Below, piece after piece: positions 36,947 to 44,360 of a stretch of DNA of 64,000 bases. This stretch comes from Chryseobacterium sediminis (GTDB lineage Bacteria > Bacteroidota > Bacteroidia > Flavobacteriales > Weeksellaceae): NCBI RefSeq assembly GCF_008386505.1, contig NZ_VUNZ01000002.1, forward strand, positions 558,001 through 622,000, in the 5' to 3' direction. The stretch's first letter is position 1, and each line of letters begins with the position of its first letter. The translations under genes and the position numbers were made by a program. The notes below the pieces were generated by a model. It searched no databases and was not told the DNA's origin. It was given only the letters and a program-made list of their open reading frames with translations.

Positions 36947-37591
36947 TTATTTTTTACGGGTATATTTTATTTCCATTGTTTTGTACTCTTTTCCAGTTTT
37001 GGAATCAGGGCCGTACATTTCCAGTTTTTGAGTATTATCATCTACAAATGTGAAAACTTCTCTGAAATCACAATCCTTTCCAGGTCTTGAAGGATCAGTC
37101 ATTTTTCCTTTAAATTCTACCGATTTTGTGGATGCATTCCAATCTCCTTCTGAATGCGTTATTCCGGTTCCCATGTTGTCAATCCATGTGCTGACAAACT
37201 TCTTCTTTGAATTATCATATCCTACAATGCTCATTCCTTCAAAAGGCATTCCCATAAAGTCGCCTTTGTGATTCGTAATCTGATAACGTCCGCCGTACAT
37301 CATTTTGTTCGTAGCCTCAGATTTACTCACCATGGGTTTTGCTCCATTTTCCATCCACATTGTGGTTTCTCCTGTCCATGTTCCATCAGATTTTGCCAGC
37401 ATCTTTTGCATTTCTCCGGGAGTTGAGTATGCCATCCAGTTTTTCATTGACGTTGCTGAGTCTACAGGTTTCCATTCTGAGTTTGCCGCAGTAGAATCTG
37501 TTTTGTCAGAGTTATTGACGGCTGTGGTTTTTCCTTTCTCACATGCTGTTAATAAAAAAGCAATAGAAAGAATTGTTAATACATTTTTCAT
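36947..37591 (-). CDS. DUF1579 lipoprotein
   Basis: A 214-residue lipoprotein with lipobox LTAC (Cys17) and a short low-complexity linker. The rest is a DUF1579 beta-barrel-like domain, shown by KSDGTWTGETTMWMENGAKP, YGGRYQITNHKGDFMGMPFEGMSIVGYDN and FVSTWIDNMGTGITHSEG. The family may bind a small hydrophobic ligand but has no proven activity that I know of. It is convergent with lepA and divergent from the Nudix regulator gene. Confidence 0.85.
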   Translation of the reverse strand: MKNVLTILSIAFLLTACEKGKTTAVNNSDKTDSTAANSEWKPVDSATSMKNWMAYSTPGEMQKMLAKSDGTWTGETTMWMENGAKPMVSKSEATNKMMYGGRYQITNHKGDFMGMPFEGMSIVGYDNSKKKFVSTWIDNMGTGITHSEGDWNASTKSVEFKGKMTDPSRPGKDCDFREVFTFVDDNTQKLEMYGPDSKTGKEYKTMEIKYTRKK

Positions 37592-37682
37592 AATAATTTA
37601 GTTTTAAGATGGTTATAATAATAACTTAAAGATAGGAACTTTTATTATAACCGAAATTATTTTTTAATTTGAGGATAAATTG

Positions 37683-37704
37683 TAATTTTGTGTATTCGTA
37701 ACGC
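37683..37704 (+). promoter_or_regulatory. Promoter -7 box and operator 1 before the NrtR-like gene
   Basis: TAATTTTG (37683-37690) is a -7 box. The inverted repeat GTGTATTCGTAACGC (37690-37704) starts on its last base and ends 10 bases before the regulator ATG. It matches GYGTA-N4-TAACRC, shared with three other sites in the locus, suggesting autorepression. Confidence 0.65.
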
Positions 37705-37714
37705 AAATTAATTT

Positions 37715-38410
37715 ATGGAGTCTCCAAAAAAATTACAGGATATAAAAGTGGCTGTAGATGCCGTTATTTTCGGATATTTTGATAAAAAAGATCTTCAGAT
37801 CCTTCTGATTAAAAGAAATATTGAACCTTTTAAAGGAGGGTGGGCACTCCCGGGAGGACTTGTTCTAGATGAAGAAAGTGTAGATGATGCAGTAAAAAGA
37901 GAACTCTATGAAGAAGCTGGTATAAAGCCTGATTTTTTGGAACAACTTTATACATTTGGTAATCTGGGTCGGGATCCGAGAAACAGAGTGGTTTCTGTGG
38001 CTTATCTGGGCCTAGTGAATCCATCTTATCATGAACTGTTTGCAGACTCTGATGCTGAAGATGCACAATGGTTCAGCATCAATAAACTTCCTTCCGTAGC
38101 ATTTGACCATAAAACAATCATTGAGGCAGCGTTAAAAAGACTTCGTACAAAAATTCAGTACCAACCGATTGGCTTCAATCTCCTCAATGAAGAATTTCCT
38201 TTTTCGGATCTTGAAAATCTTTATAAAACAATTGTGGGACAGGAAATCGACAGAAGAAATTTCCGCAAGAAAATTATGAGCTACGGACTGCTGAACGAAA
38301 CCAATAATGTTAAAAAAGAAGGCAGTGGCAGACCCGGAAAACTTTTTACTTTCAATAAAGAAAAATATAAAGAGCTTGAAGAGCAGGGTTTCTATTTTGA
38401 AATTAAATAG
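37715..38410 (+). CDS. NrtR-like transcriptional regulator (Nudix domain plus winged helix)
   Basis: A 231-residue regulator. Residues 1-145 are a Nudix domain with an intact Nudix box (G-LVLDE-E-SVDDAVK-RELYEEAGI, about 49-71), so hydrolase activity cannot be excluded. Residues 155-231 form a winged helix ending in GRPGKLFTFNKEKY, the usual recognition wing of NrtR-like proteins. Known NrtR regulators repress NAD-metabolism genes and respond to ADP-ribose, whereas some Bacteroidota relatives control sugar genes. Here the neighbouring ADP-ribose genes and matching operators before itself and two transcripts favour the NAD/ADP-ribose role. Confidence 0.85.
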   Translation: MESPKKLQDIKVAVDAVIFGYFDKKDLQILLIKRNIEPFKGGWALPGGLVLDEESVDDAVKRELYEEAGIKPDFLEQLYTFGNLGRDPRNRVVSVAYLGLVNPSYHELFADSDAEDAQWFSINKLPSVAFDHKTIIEAALKRLRTKIQYQPIGFNLLNEEFPFSDLENLYKTIVGQEIDRRNFRKKIMSYGLLNETNNVKKEGSGRPGKLFTFNKEKYKELEEQGFYFEIK

Positions 38411-38538
38411 TTATATCTAAATACCAATCTCACAAATGATTCATTAATGCTCACAAATAAATAAGAGCGGAAAAAAGCAAATCACTCAAAATAGATTCAA
38501 TAAAAAACACCTGTCTCTAAGTCATGTGATTTGTCTTT

Positions 38539-38619
38539 TGTCATTCTGATGAAGGAAGAATATCCATTTTATTATCCTCTATAGATTCTTGACTACATTA
38601 TGTTTTGTTCAGAATGACA
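38539..38619. repeat. Degenerate palindromic intergenic repeat
   Basis: An 11-base outer inverted repeat (TGTCATTCTGA at 38539-38549, TCAGAATGACA at 38609-38619) encloses an inner pair (AAGAAT 38556-38561, ATTCTT 38585-38590). This resembles the dispersed family beginning GTCATTCTGA...GAAGAATC that I recall from many bacterial intergenic regions. It is the only copy noticed in the window. Confidence 0.6.
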
Positions 38620-38765
38620 TTGTGTTATAACTTTTTTATGTTCAAATTCTATTAGCTTTAGCTTAAACATCTTAAAGATTAGTGTCCTTTGTGATAAAAA
38701 TTTGTGTTATTCGTGTTTTGTGAAATGAATTTTTGTAATTGAAAATCAATCAATTATGTTTATTA

Positions 38766-38780
38766 GCGTAAAATTAACAC
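38766..38780. promoter_or_regulatory. Operator 2, upstream of the NADAR promoter
   Basis: GCGTAAAATTAACAC fits GYGTA-N4-TAACRC and lies just upstream of the -33 element. Its centre is 54 bases from that of operator 3, about five helical turns. Confidence 0.65.
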
Positions 38781-38787
38781 AAATAAA

Positions 38788-38834
38788 TTTGGTGCAAAGA
38801 CTGAAATTCTTTTAAATTTGCGTATAAATAACAC
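38788..38834 (+). promoter_or_regulatory. NADAR promoter with overlapping operator 3
   Basis: TTTG (38788-38791) and TAAATTTG (38813-38820) are 21 bases apart. The inverted repeat GCGTATAAATAACAC (38820-38834) begins on the last base of the -7 box, covers the likely transcription start and ends 4 bases before the ATG. Repressor binding here would block initiation. Confidence 0.7.
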
Positions 38835-38838
38835 AATC

Positions 38839-39381
38839 ATGAAATACACTATACAAAATATTACAGAACGGTTTCAGAAGAAAGAAAAGATAAAGTTTCT
38901 CTTTTTCTGGGGACACACGGCAAAGGATATGACAACCAAGTCATGTTTCAGCCAATGGTTTCCTGGAAGATTTGAAGAAAAAGAGGTTATTTATAAAACG
39001 GCAGAACACTATATGATGGCTGGGAAAGCAAGATTATTTAATGATCCTGAAACGGAAGAGGAAATTTTAAAGGCAGCTACTCCTAACCAGGCAAAAGCTT
39101 TAGGCCGAAAAGTAAAAAACTTTGATCCGAAAATCTGGGATGAACATAAATATCAAATTGTAACCCAGGGAAATCTATTGAAATTCTCTCAAAATCAGAA
39201 ATTTAAAGATTTTCTTTTGTCAACCGGAGATAAAGTTCTTGTAGAAGCAAGTCCTTATGACAGAATATGGGGTATCGGAATGCTGGAAACTGATAGCAGA
39301 GCAGAAAATCCTTTGCTTTGGAACGGAGAAAACCTTTTAGGGTTTGCTTTAATGGAAGTCAGGGATCAATTAAGAAACTAA
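38839..39381 (+). CDS. NADAR-family protein (YbiA-like)
   Basis: A 180-residue protein of the NADAR family (YbiA/DUF1768). Visible family blocks are FLFFWGH (20-26), CFSQWFP (36-42), KTAEHYMMAGKARLF (53-67), AKALGR (85-90), DRIWGIG (141-147) and the ending LLGFALMEVRDQL. The family was named for its link with NAD and ADP-ribose genes, and some members are reported to remove ADP-ribose from guanine bases. I start at the ATG at 38839: the in-frame TTG at 38818 lies inside the promoter and cannot be translated. First gene of a short operon with the oxygenase. Confidence 0.88.
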   Translation: MKYTIQNITERFQKKEKIKFLFFWGHTAKDMTTKSCFSQWFPGRFEEKEVIYKTAEHYMMAGKARLFNDPETEEEILKAATPNQAKALGRKVKNFDPKIWDEHKYQIVTQGNLLKFSQNQKFKDFLLSTGDKVLVEASPYDRIWGIGMLETDSRAENPLLWNGENLLGFALMEVRDQLRN

Positions 39382-39409
39382 AACACTACACCAACACAAA
39401 ATAGGAACT

Positions 39410-39958
39410 ATGGAAAAAATAGAATTACACCCACAGATATTTCTGATTGAAGATTTTCTGACCGAAACAGAATGTGATCATTATATCAGTCTTTCACAGG
39501 AAAAAGTTTTTGAAGAGGCAAAGATCAATGTATTTGGACGTCAGCAGATGAATAAAGGAATCAGGAATAATGACCGACTGATGATCTTTGATGAAACAAT
39601 GGCTGAAGATTTGTTTAAAAAAGCATCCGAATTTTTACCTCAGGAACAAGATGGATATCAGCTTCTTAACTTTAATGAAATGTTCAGAGTTTATAAATAT
39701 TCACCTGGACAGCAATTTAAAATGCACAGAGACGGAAGTTATATCAGAAATGAAAGAGAGAAAAGTTTTTACACCTTTATGATCTATCTGAATGATGATT
39801 TTGAAGGAGGAGAAACAGAATTTGAAAACCTGTTTACTGTAGCTCCGAAAAAAGGAACAGCATTGATTTTTTATCACCCTCTGAGACATGAAGGAAAGAC
39901 ATTGACTAGTGGGCAAAAGTTTGTTTTAAGAACTGATATTATGTATTCTAGGGAATAA
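39410..39958 (+). CDS. Prolyl-4-hydroxylase-like 2OG-Fe(II) oxygenase
   Basis: A 182-residue cytoplasmic oxygenase with a double-stranded beta-helix fold. The iron triad is His106-x-Asp108 (KMHRDG) and His160 (PLRHEG); Arg174 (FVLRTD) is placed to bind 2-oxoglutarate. FNEMFRVYKYSPGQ and YLNDDFEGGETEF are typical of P4Hc domains. It could hydroxylate a peptide or another substrate; nothing in the sequence says which. It follows NADAR by 28 bases with no terminator, so the two are probably co-transcribed from the operator-controlled promoter. Confidence 0.88.
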   Translation: MEKIELHPQIFLIEDFLTETECDHYISLSQEKVFEEAKINVFGRQQMNKGIRNNDRLMIFDETMAEDLFKKASEFLPQEQDGYQLLNFNEMFRVYKYSPGQQFKMHRDGSYIRNEREKSFYTFMIYLNDDFEGGETEFENLFTVAPKKGTALIFYHPLRHEGKTLTSGQKFVLRTDIMYSRE

Positions 39959-40001
39959 TCATTCTTAAAAAAGAGAAGCATTGCTATGTCTTGCTTAATT
40001 A

Positions 40002-40016
40002 GTGTAATATTAACAC
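40002..40016. promoter_or_regulatory. Operator 4, upstream of the long ADP-ribose operon
   Basis: GTGTAATATTAACAC fits GYGTA-N4-TAACRC. The flanks (ATTA before, AAATAAA after) match operator 2. It ends 16 bases before the next ATG. No consensus -7 box was found next to it, so its promoter is uncertain. Confidence 0.6.
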
Positions 40017-40032
40017 AAATAAAACATTGATC

Positions 40033-40356
40033 ATGGAAGATGAATTAAAACTAAGATTTATCGAATCATTGCAAAGAAATAATGATCAGATCAGAGAAGA
40101 CCGCGCCAAGATCGTCGGAGCATATTCCGAATTGATTTACAGACACAGAGTGGAAGATAACCTGTTGAATTATGCCTTGAAACTGGATGCAGCATATGTA
40201 TTTCCAACTAAAAAGAATCTTGTTATTACCAGTTTGGATCAGCTTGATGAGAAATTTAAAGTAGAAAATCTTGATGTGGAATTTGATGCGGTTTATGGAT
40301 CTTACTCTCCATATTCAAAAGAATTTAAGCAGATTTTTAAATTTCTAAAGAGGTAA
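40033..40356 (+). CDS. 107-residue protein of unknown family in the ADP-ribose operon
   Basis: About 107 residues, cytoplasmic, with no signal peptide or cysteines. The N-terminal half is helical and highly charged (RFIESLQRNNDQIREDRAKI); the second half alternates strand-like pieces (LDAAYVFPTKKNLVITSLDQL) and ends FKQIFKFLKR. I start at the ATG at 40033, not the TTG two codons before. It is the first gene after operator 4 and precedes the PARG-like gene by 73 bases. No family recognised; context suggests a small partner or regulator of the enzymes that follow. Confidence 0.65.
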   Translation: MEDELKLRFIESLQRNNDQIREDRAKIVGAYSELIYRHRVEDNLLNYALKLDAAYVFPTKKNLVITSLDQLDEKFKVENLDVEFDAVYGSYSPYSKEFKQIFKFLKR

Positions 40357-40429
40357 GAAACAGAAGGATAAAAGCATTAATTTTATAGTTAATGACAGAA
40401 TAGAAGAATGATTTAATGATTGAAAAATA

Positions 40430-41668
40430 ATGACCATGAAAACAATAACATTATACAGACCAGTAGGAGAAAAAGAAATGATATTAATTATAGAAAGCGG
40501 ATTTAAAAAATTTCCTCCAAGATTGGAATGGCAACCTATTTTTTATCCTGTTCTTAATGAAGAATATGCTTCTGAAATTGCTGAAAAATGGAATACAAGA
40601 GACGAAGCCGGAAATTATCTTGGTTTTGTAACTCAGTTTGATGTATCAGAAAAAGTAGCAAATCAATATCCTGCACAGAATGTTGGAGCCAGGAATCACA
40701 ATGAATTATGGGTTCCTTCCGAAGAACTGAACAGCTTTAATAAGGCAATTGTAGGTGATATCAAGGTAACTAAAGTATTTATAGGATATGATTTTAAGAA
40801 AGCCGAAAATACTGGATTGGAAGACCTGATGTTAAACATTAAAAAACTAACTATGACAAATAAAGGAATGGCAAAAGATACCTTAGATATCCTTGCCAAA
40901 AAATATTATATTAACGAACACAACGAAAAAATAAATATTGAAAACGAGCTGGAAATCAGTAAAAAAGAAACCGTTCTTTTCACTCCGGAACAACTTTCTG
41001 AAATGAAAGAATCCCCAATGCTAGACACAGGTTTTGAAACTCAATTTGAAACATGGAAATGCAGTTCTTTAAAAGCAATTTTACAATTAGCCAAAGAAGA
41101 AAATCAGGAAAAACTGATGTGTCTGAATTTTGCATCAGCAAAAAATCCCGGAGGTGGATTTATCAATGGAGCGGAAGCACAGGAAGAAAGTCTGGCAAGA
41201 ACTTCCGGATTGTATGAAAGTCTGCTTCAGGCATGGGATTATTACACAGTTCACCGAGCGATGGAGTCCTGTTTTTACACAGATACTATGATTTATAGCC
41301 CAAAAGTTCCGGTTTTTAGGAAGGATAAAGGAGAATTATTGCCTAAACCCGTTCTGTGTAATTTCATCACTTCTCCGGCGGTTAATGCAGGGGTCGTAAA
41401 ACATCAGGAACCGGAAAGAGAAAGTGAAATTCTCCCTGCCATGGATGTCAGAATGGATAAAATGCTTTCGCTGGCTTTACACGAAGGAAATGAAGTTTTA
41501 ATTTTAGGCGCATGGGGTTGTGGAGTGTTCAGAAACGAGCCTAAAAAAATTGCAGGATTGTTTAAAAAACATCTTCAGGGAAAATATAAGAATAAATTTA
41601 AAAGAGTGGTTTTTGCAGTGCTTTCCAAGAAAGAAGAAATGTTGAAGCCATTTGAAGAAATCCAATAA
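40430..41668 (+). CDS. PARG-like poly(ADP-ribose) glycohydrolase (TIGR02452 type) with extra N-terminal domain
   Basis: A 412-residue two-domain protein. Residues about 180-412 are a microbial PARG-type macrodomain with the full signature GGG-x7-QEE (241-243, 251-253) inside [22 protein letters not shown], and [13 protein letters not shown] (359-371). Residues about 4-120 form a separate domain ([48 protein letters not shown]) that I associate with stand-alone proteins named ADP-ribosylation/crystallin J1; its pattern recalls ADP-ribosyltransferase folds, but this is inference. A second ATG at 40436 is an alternative start. Its stop overlaps the macrodomain gene (TAATG). Confidence 0.82.
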   Translation: MTMKTITLYRPVGEKEMILIIESGFKKFPPRLEWQPIFYPVLNEEYASEIAEKWNTRDEAGNYLGFVTQFDVSEKVANQYPAQNVGARNHNELWVPSEELNSFNKAIVGDIKVTKVFIGYDFKKAENTGLEDLMLNIKKLTMTNKGMAKDTLDILAKKYYINEHNEKINIENELEISKKETVLFTPEQLSEMKESPMLDTGFETQFETWKCSSLKAILQLAKEENQEKLMCLNFASAKNPGGGFINGAEAQEESLARTSGLYESLLQAWDYYTVHRAMESCFYTDTMIYSPKVPVFRKDKGELLPKPVLCNFITSPAVNAGVVKHQEPERESEILPAMDVRMDKMLSLALHEGNEVLILGAWGCGVFRNEPKKIAGLFKKHLQGKYKNKFKRVVFAVLSKKEEMLKPFEEIQ

Positions 41669-42174
41669 TGAAAATTGAAGTAATAAAAGGAGATATCACA
41701 AAAATCCACGCTGATGTAATTGTCAATGCAGCCAATTCTTCCTTACTTGGTGGAAGCGGGGTAGACGGAGCCATTCACAGGGCAGGAGGTCCGGAAATAT
41801 TAGAAGAATGTAGAGCAATCAGAAACAGACAAGGTAAATGTAATACCGGAGAAGCTGTTGTAACGACTGCGGGAAATCTTTCTGCAAAGTATGTTATTCA
41901 TACGGTTGGTCCGGTTTGGAATGGTCATGCAGAAAAAGAATCAAAACTTCTGGCAGACTGTTATCATAATTCGTTGAAATTAGCAGAAAGCCTTGGGGTA
42001 AAGACGATTGCTTTTCCCAATATCAGTACAGGAGTATACAGATTTCCAAAAGAACTGGCAGGGAAAATAGCTGTGGATGAGGTCAGAAAATTTAAGTCAG
42101 ATATCATTGAGAAAGTTATTTTTGTTTGCTTTGATGATGAAAATGAAATGATTTACAAAAAACTATTAGATTAA
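41668..42174 (+). CDS. MacroD-type macrodomain protein (O-acetyl-ADP-ribose deacetylase / ADP-ribosyl hydrolase)
   Basis: A 168-residue single macrodomain. It has [27 protein letters not shown] (15-41), with the adenine-side Asn and the glycine loop contacting the distal ribose, HTVGPVW and [10 protein letters not shown] (118-127). MacroD/YmdB enzymes hydrolyse O-acetyl-ADP-ribose, the sirtuin product, and remove ADP-ribose from acidic residues or nucleic-acid phosphates. The sirtuin gene follows after 4 bases, fitting removal of its product. Start overlaps the preceding stop by one base. Confidence 0.93.
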   Translation: MKIEVIKGDITKIHADVIVNAANSSLLGGSGVDGAIHRAGGPEILEECRAIRNRQGKCNTGEAVVTTAGNLSAKYVIHTVGPVWNGHAEKESKLLADCYHNSLKLAESLGVKTIAFPNISTGVYRFPKELAGKIAVDEVRKFKSDIIEKVIFVCFDDENEMIYKKLLD

Positions 42175-42178
42175 ACCA

Positions 42179-42865
42179 ATGAAAAAACTAACCATATTAA
42201 GCGGCGCAGGAATTAGTGCCGAAAGCGGAATAAAAACCTTCAGAGACGGAGACGGTCTTTGGGAAAATCATAATGTAACGGATGTGGCAAGTCCGGAAGG
42301 ATGGAGAAAAGACAGAGCTTTGGTGCTGGAATTTTACAACCAGAGAAGACGTCAGCTGCATGAAGTAGAACCCAACGAAGCACATCACTTATTGGCCGAA
42401 CTGGAGAAACATTTCGATGTTCAGATCATTACCCAGAATATTGATGATCTTCACGAAAGAGCAGGATCTACCAATATTCTTCATATTCACGGAGAATTGT
42501 TCAAATCATGCTCATGCAACAATAAAAACCTGATTTATGACCAAAAAGAAGATATTAATATCGGTGACAAAGCTGAAGATGGAGCGCAATTAAGACCTTT
42601 TATCGTTTGGTTCGGAGAAGATGTTCCCTTGTATCAAACGGCAAGAGAAATCGTAAAAGAATCAGATATTTTACTGGTAATTGGGACTTCTTTGCAGGTA
42701 TATCCGGCAGCAGGACTGATTCATGATATCAAAGATGATTGTCTTTTAATCGTTATCAATCCTAATGAAACGGGATTTGGATACGGACAGAGAGCAGTCG
42801 TAATGAAAGAAACTGCAACTCAGGGAATGAAACTTTTGTTTGATAAACTGGTCAATCTTGCCTGA
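42179..42865 (+). CDS. SIRT5/CobB-like NAD-dependent protein deacylase
   Basis: A 228-residue class III sirtuin. NAD-binding blocks are GAGISAESGI (9-18), FRDGDGLW, TQNIDDLH (85-92) and the catalytic His104 in HIHG. Tyr53 and Arg56 (FYNQRR) form the YxxR pair that favours acidic acyl groups such as succinyl. The zinc site is reduced: a C-x-C pair (111, 113) remains but the second CxxC before LRPFIVWFGE is replaced by DKAEDGAQ. It produces O-acyl-ADP-ribose and nicotinamide. Its stop overlaps the next ATG (TGATG). Confidence 0.9.
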   Translation: MKKLTILSGAGISAESGIKTFRDGDGLWENHNVTDVASPEGWRKDRALVLEFYNQRRRQLHEVEPNEAHHLLAELEKHFDVQIITQNIDDLHERAGSTNILHIHGELFKSCSCNNKNLIYDQKEDINIGDKAEDGAQLRPFIVWFGEDVPLYQTAREIVKESDILLVIGTSLQVYPAAGLIHDIKDDCLLIVINPNETGFGYGQRAVVMKETATQGMKLLFDKLVNLA

Positions 42866-43806
42866 TGGAAAACAAAGTAAAAGCAGGAATCATGGGCGTC
42901 TGCATAGGAGATGCTCTTGGTGTTCCTGTAGAGTTTAAAAAGAGAGAAGACTTAAAACGTTTTCCGGTAACAAAAATGCTGGAATATATGTCCTGGAATC
43001 AGCCCAAAGGAACCTGGAGTGATGACAGCTCTCTTACGCTTTGTCTTGCTGATGAACTTACCAAGGGATATGATCTGGAAAAGATTGGGCAAAGCTTTGT
43101 AAAATGGAACAAATATGGGCATTGGACTGCTCATGGAAGGCTTTTCGATATCGGAGGAACCACAAGACATGCCTTGGCAAGATTAATAAAAGGGGAAAGT
43201 GCGAGGTTTTCAGGAAATATTTTTGAAGAAGACAACGGGAATGGTTCTTTGATGAGGATTCTTCCCCTTGCTTTTTATCTTGAAAATGAAAATGATATTC
43301 AGAAGCTTTATCTTACAGTAAAAGAAGTTTCAGCAATAACTCATGGTCATTTCCGTTCTGTTTTTGCATGTTTCATCTATGTGCTTTTTGCGATTGAATT
43401 ATTAAAAGGTAAGGACAAAACAGAAGCATATACCTATACACAAATATCGGCGTTGAAATATGCTGATGAACAAGGTTTTAACCCAAAAGAAATTGAGCTT
43501 TTTAATAGGATTTTAAAAAATAATATTTCCGGATATCCCGAAGATGAAATCAAAAGTGGTGGATATGTCCTTCACAGCCTTGAGGCGTCTTTATGGTGCT
43601 TTTTAAACACAGACAGCTACTCAGAAGCAGTTTTGAAAGCCGTCAACCTCGGAGAAGACACAGATACTACAGGAGCCATTACCGGAGGAATTGCAGGAAT
43701 CTATTATGGATACGGAAATATTCCTGAAGAATGGATCGCAGAGCTGGTGAGAAAGGATGATATTGAGGCATTATGTGAGAAATTACACCAAAAATTAATG
43801 AATTAA
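42865..43806 (+). CDS. ADP-ribosylglycohydrolase (DraG/ARH family)
   Basis: A 313-residue all-helical glycohydrolase. The N-terminal GVCIGDALGVPVEF, the metal-binding GTWSDDSSLTLCLAD (about 50-64) and the C-terminal GEDTDTTGAITGGIAGIYYG, with its further metal-binding Asp residues, are the family hallmarks. DraG-type enzymes remove ADP-ribose from arginine or other residues or cleave related small molecules. It is coupled to the sirtuin gene by a one-base overlap and precedes kptA by 10 bases. Confidence 0.93.
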   Translation: MENKVKAGIMGVCIGDALGVPVEFKKREDLKRFPVTKMLEYMSWNQPKGTWSDDSSLTLCLADELTKGYDLEKIGQSFVKWNKYGHWTAHGRLFDIGGTTRHALARLIKGESARFSGNIFEEDNGNGSLMRILPLAFYLENENDIQKLYLTVKEVSAITHGHFRSVFACFIYVLFAIELLKGKDKTEAYTYTQISALKYADEQGFNPKEIELFNRILKNNISGYPEDEIKSGGYVLHSLEASLWCFLNTDSYSEAVLKAVNLGEDTDTTGAITGGIAGIYYGYGNIPEEWIAELVRKDDIEALCEKLHQKLMN

Positions 43807-43816
43807 AACACAAACC

Positions 43817-44359
43817 ATGAACGAAATAGAAAAGAAAAAAATAAGTAAATTTTTAAGCCTGATTCTACGTCATCAGCCAGAAAGCATTGGACTTTCGCTG
43901 GATGAGAATGGTTGGGCAGATATAGAAGAGTTGAGAGGAAAATCAGTCAAAAAAAGAATATATTTCACTCCCGAAGAACTGGATGAGGTAGTAGAAACCA
44001 ATAACAAAAAGCGCTTTGCCTTTAACGAAGATAAAACCATGATCCGGGCAAGTCAGGGACATTCTATTGATATAGATCTGGCTTTGGAAACAAAACAGCC
44101 TCCGGAATTTCTTTATCACGGAACTGCAGAAGCCAATATTACCTCTATTTTAGAAAAAGGAATAGAAAAAAGAACCCGCCAGCATGTACACTTAAGTGCT
44201 GATAAAGAGACCGCTACAAAGGTTGGAATGAGACACGGCAAACCTGTGATTCTTACCATCAGAACCGGAACAATGCATCAGGATGGATTATCTTTCTATC
44301 AATCGGCAAACGGGGTTTGGCTCACCGATTTTGTAGATGCGAAATACATTTCTAAGTAA
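43817..44359 (+). CDS. kptA: RNA 2'-phosphotransferase (KptA/Tpt1)
   Basis: A 180-residue enzyme that transfers an internal RNA 2'-phosphate to NAD+, giving ADP-ribose 1'',2''-cyclic phosphate and nicotinamide. The N-terminal winged-helix part has KFLSLILRHQPESIGL with Arg18-His19, then MIRASQGHS (Arg77). The ART-like C-terminal lobe has LYHGTAEANI, HVHLSADKETATKVGMRHG (Arg139) and LSFYQSANGVWLT. All four expected catalytic positions are present. Natural bacterial substrates are unclear, and no RNA ligase lies nearby. The phosphatase gene starts 1 base after its stop. Confidence 0.94.
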   Translation: MNEIEKKKISKFLSLILRHQPESIGLSLDENGWADIEELRGKSVKKRIYFTPEELDEVVETNNKKRFAFNEDKTMIRASQGHSIDIDLALETKQPPEFLYHGTAEANITSILEKGIEKRTRQHVHLSADKETATKVGMRHGKPVILTIRTGTMHQDGLSFYQSANGVWLTDFVDAKYISK

Positions 44360-44360
44360 A

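Noticed and set aside
38818..38838. In-frame TTG extension of the NADAR gene
   Set aside because: It lies inside the -7 box and operator, upstream of the expected transcription start.
39371..39409. Fifth operator before the oxygenase gene
   Set aside because: Only a right-arm-like AACACAAA is present, with no matching left arm.
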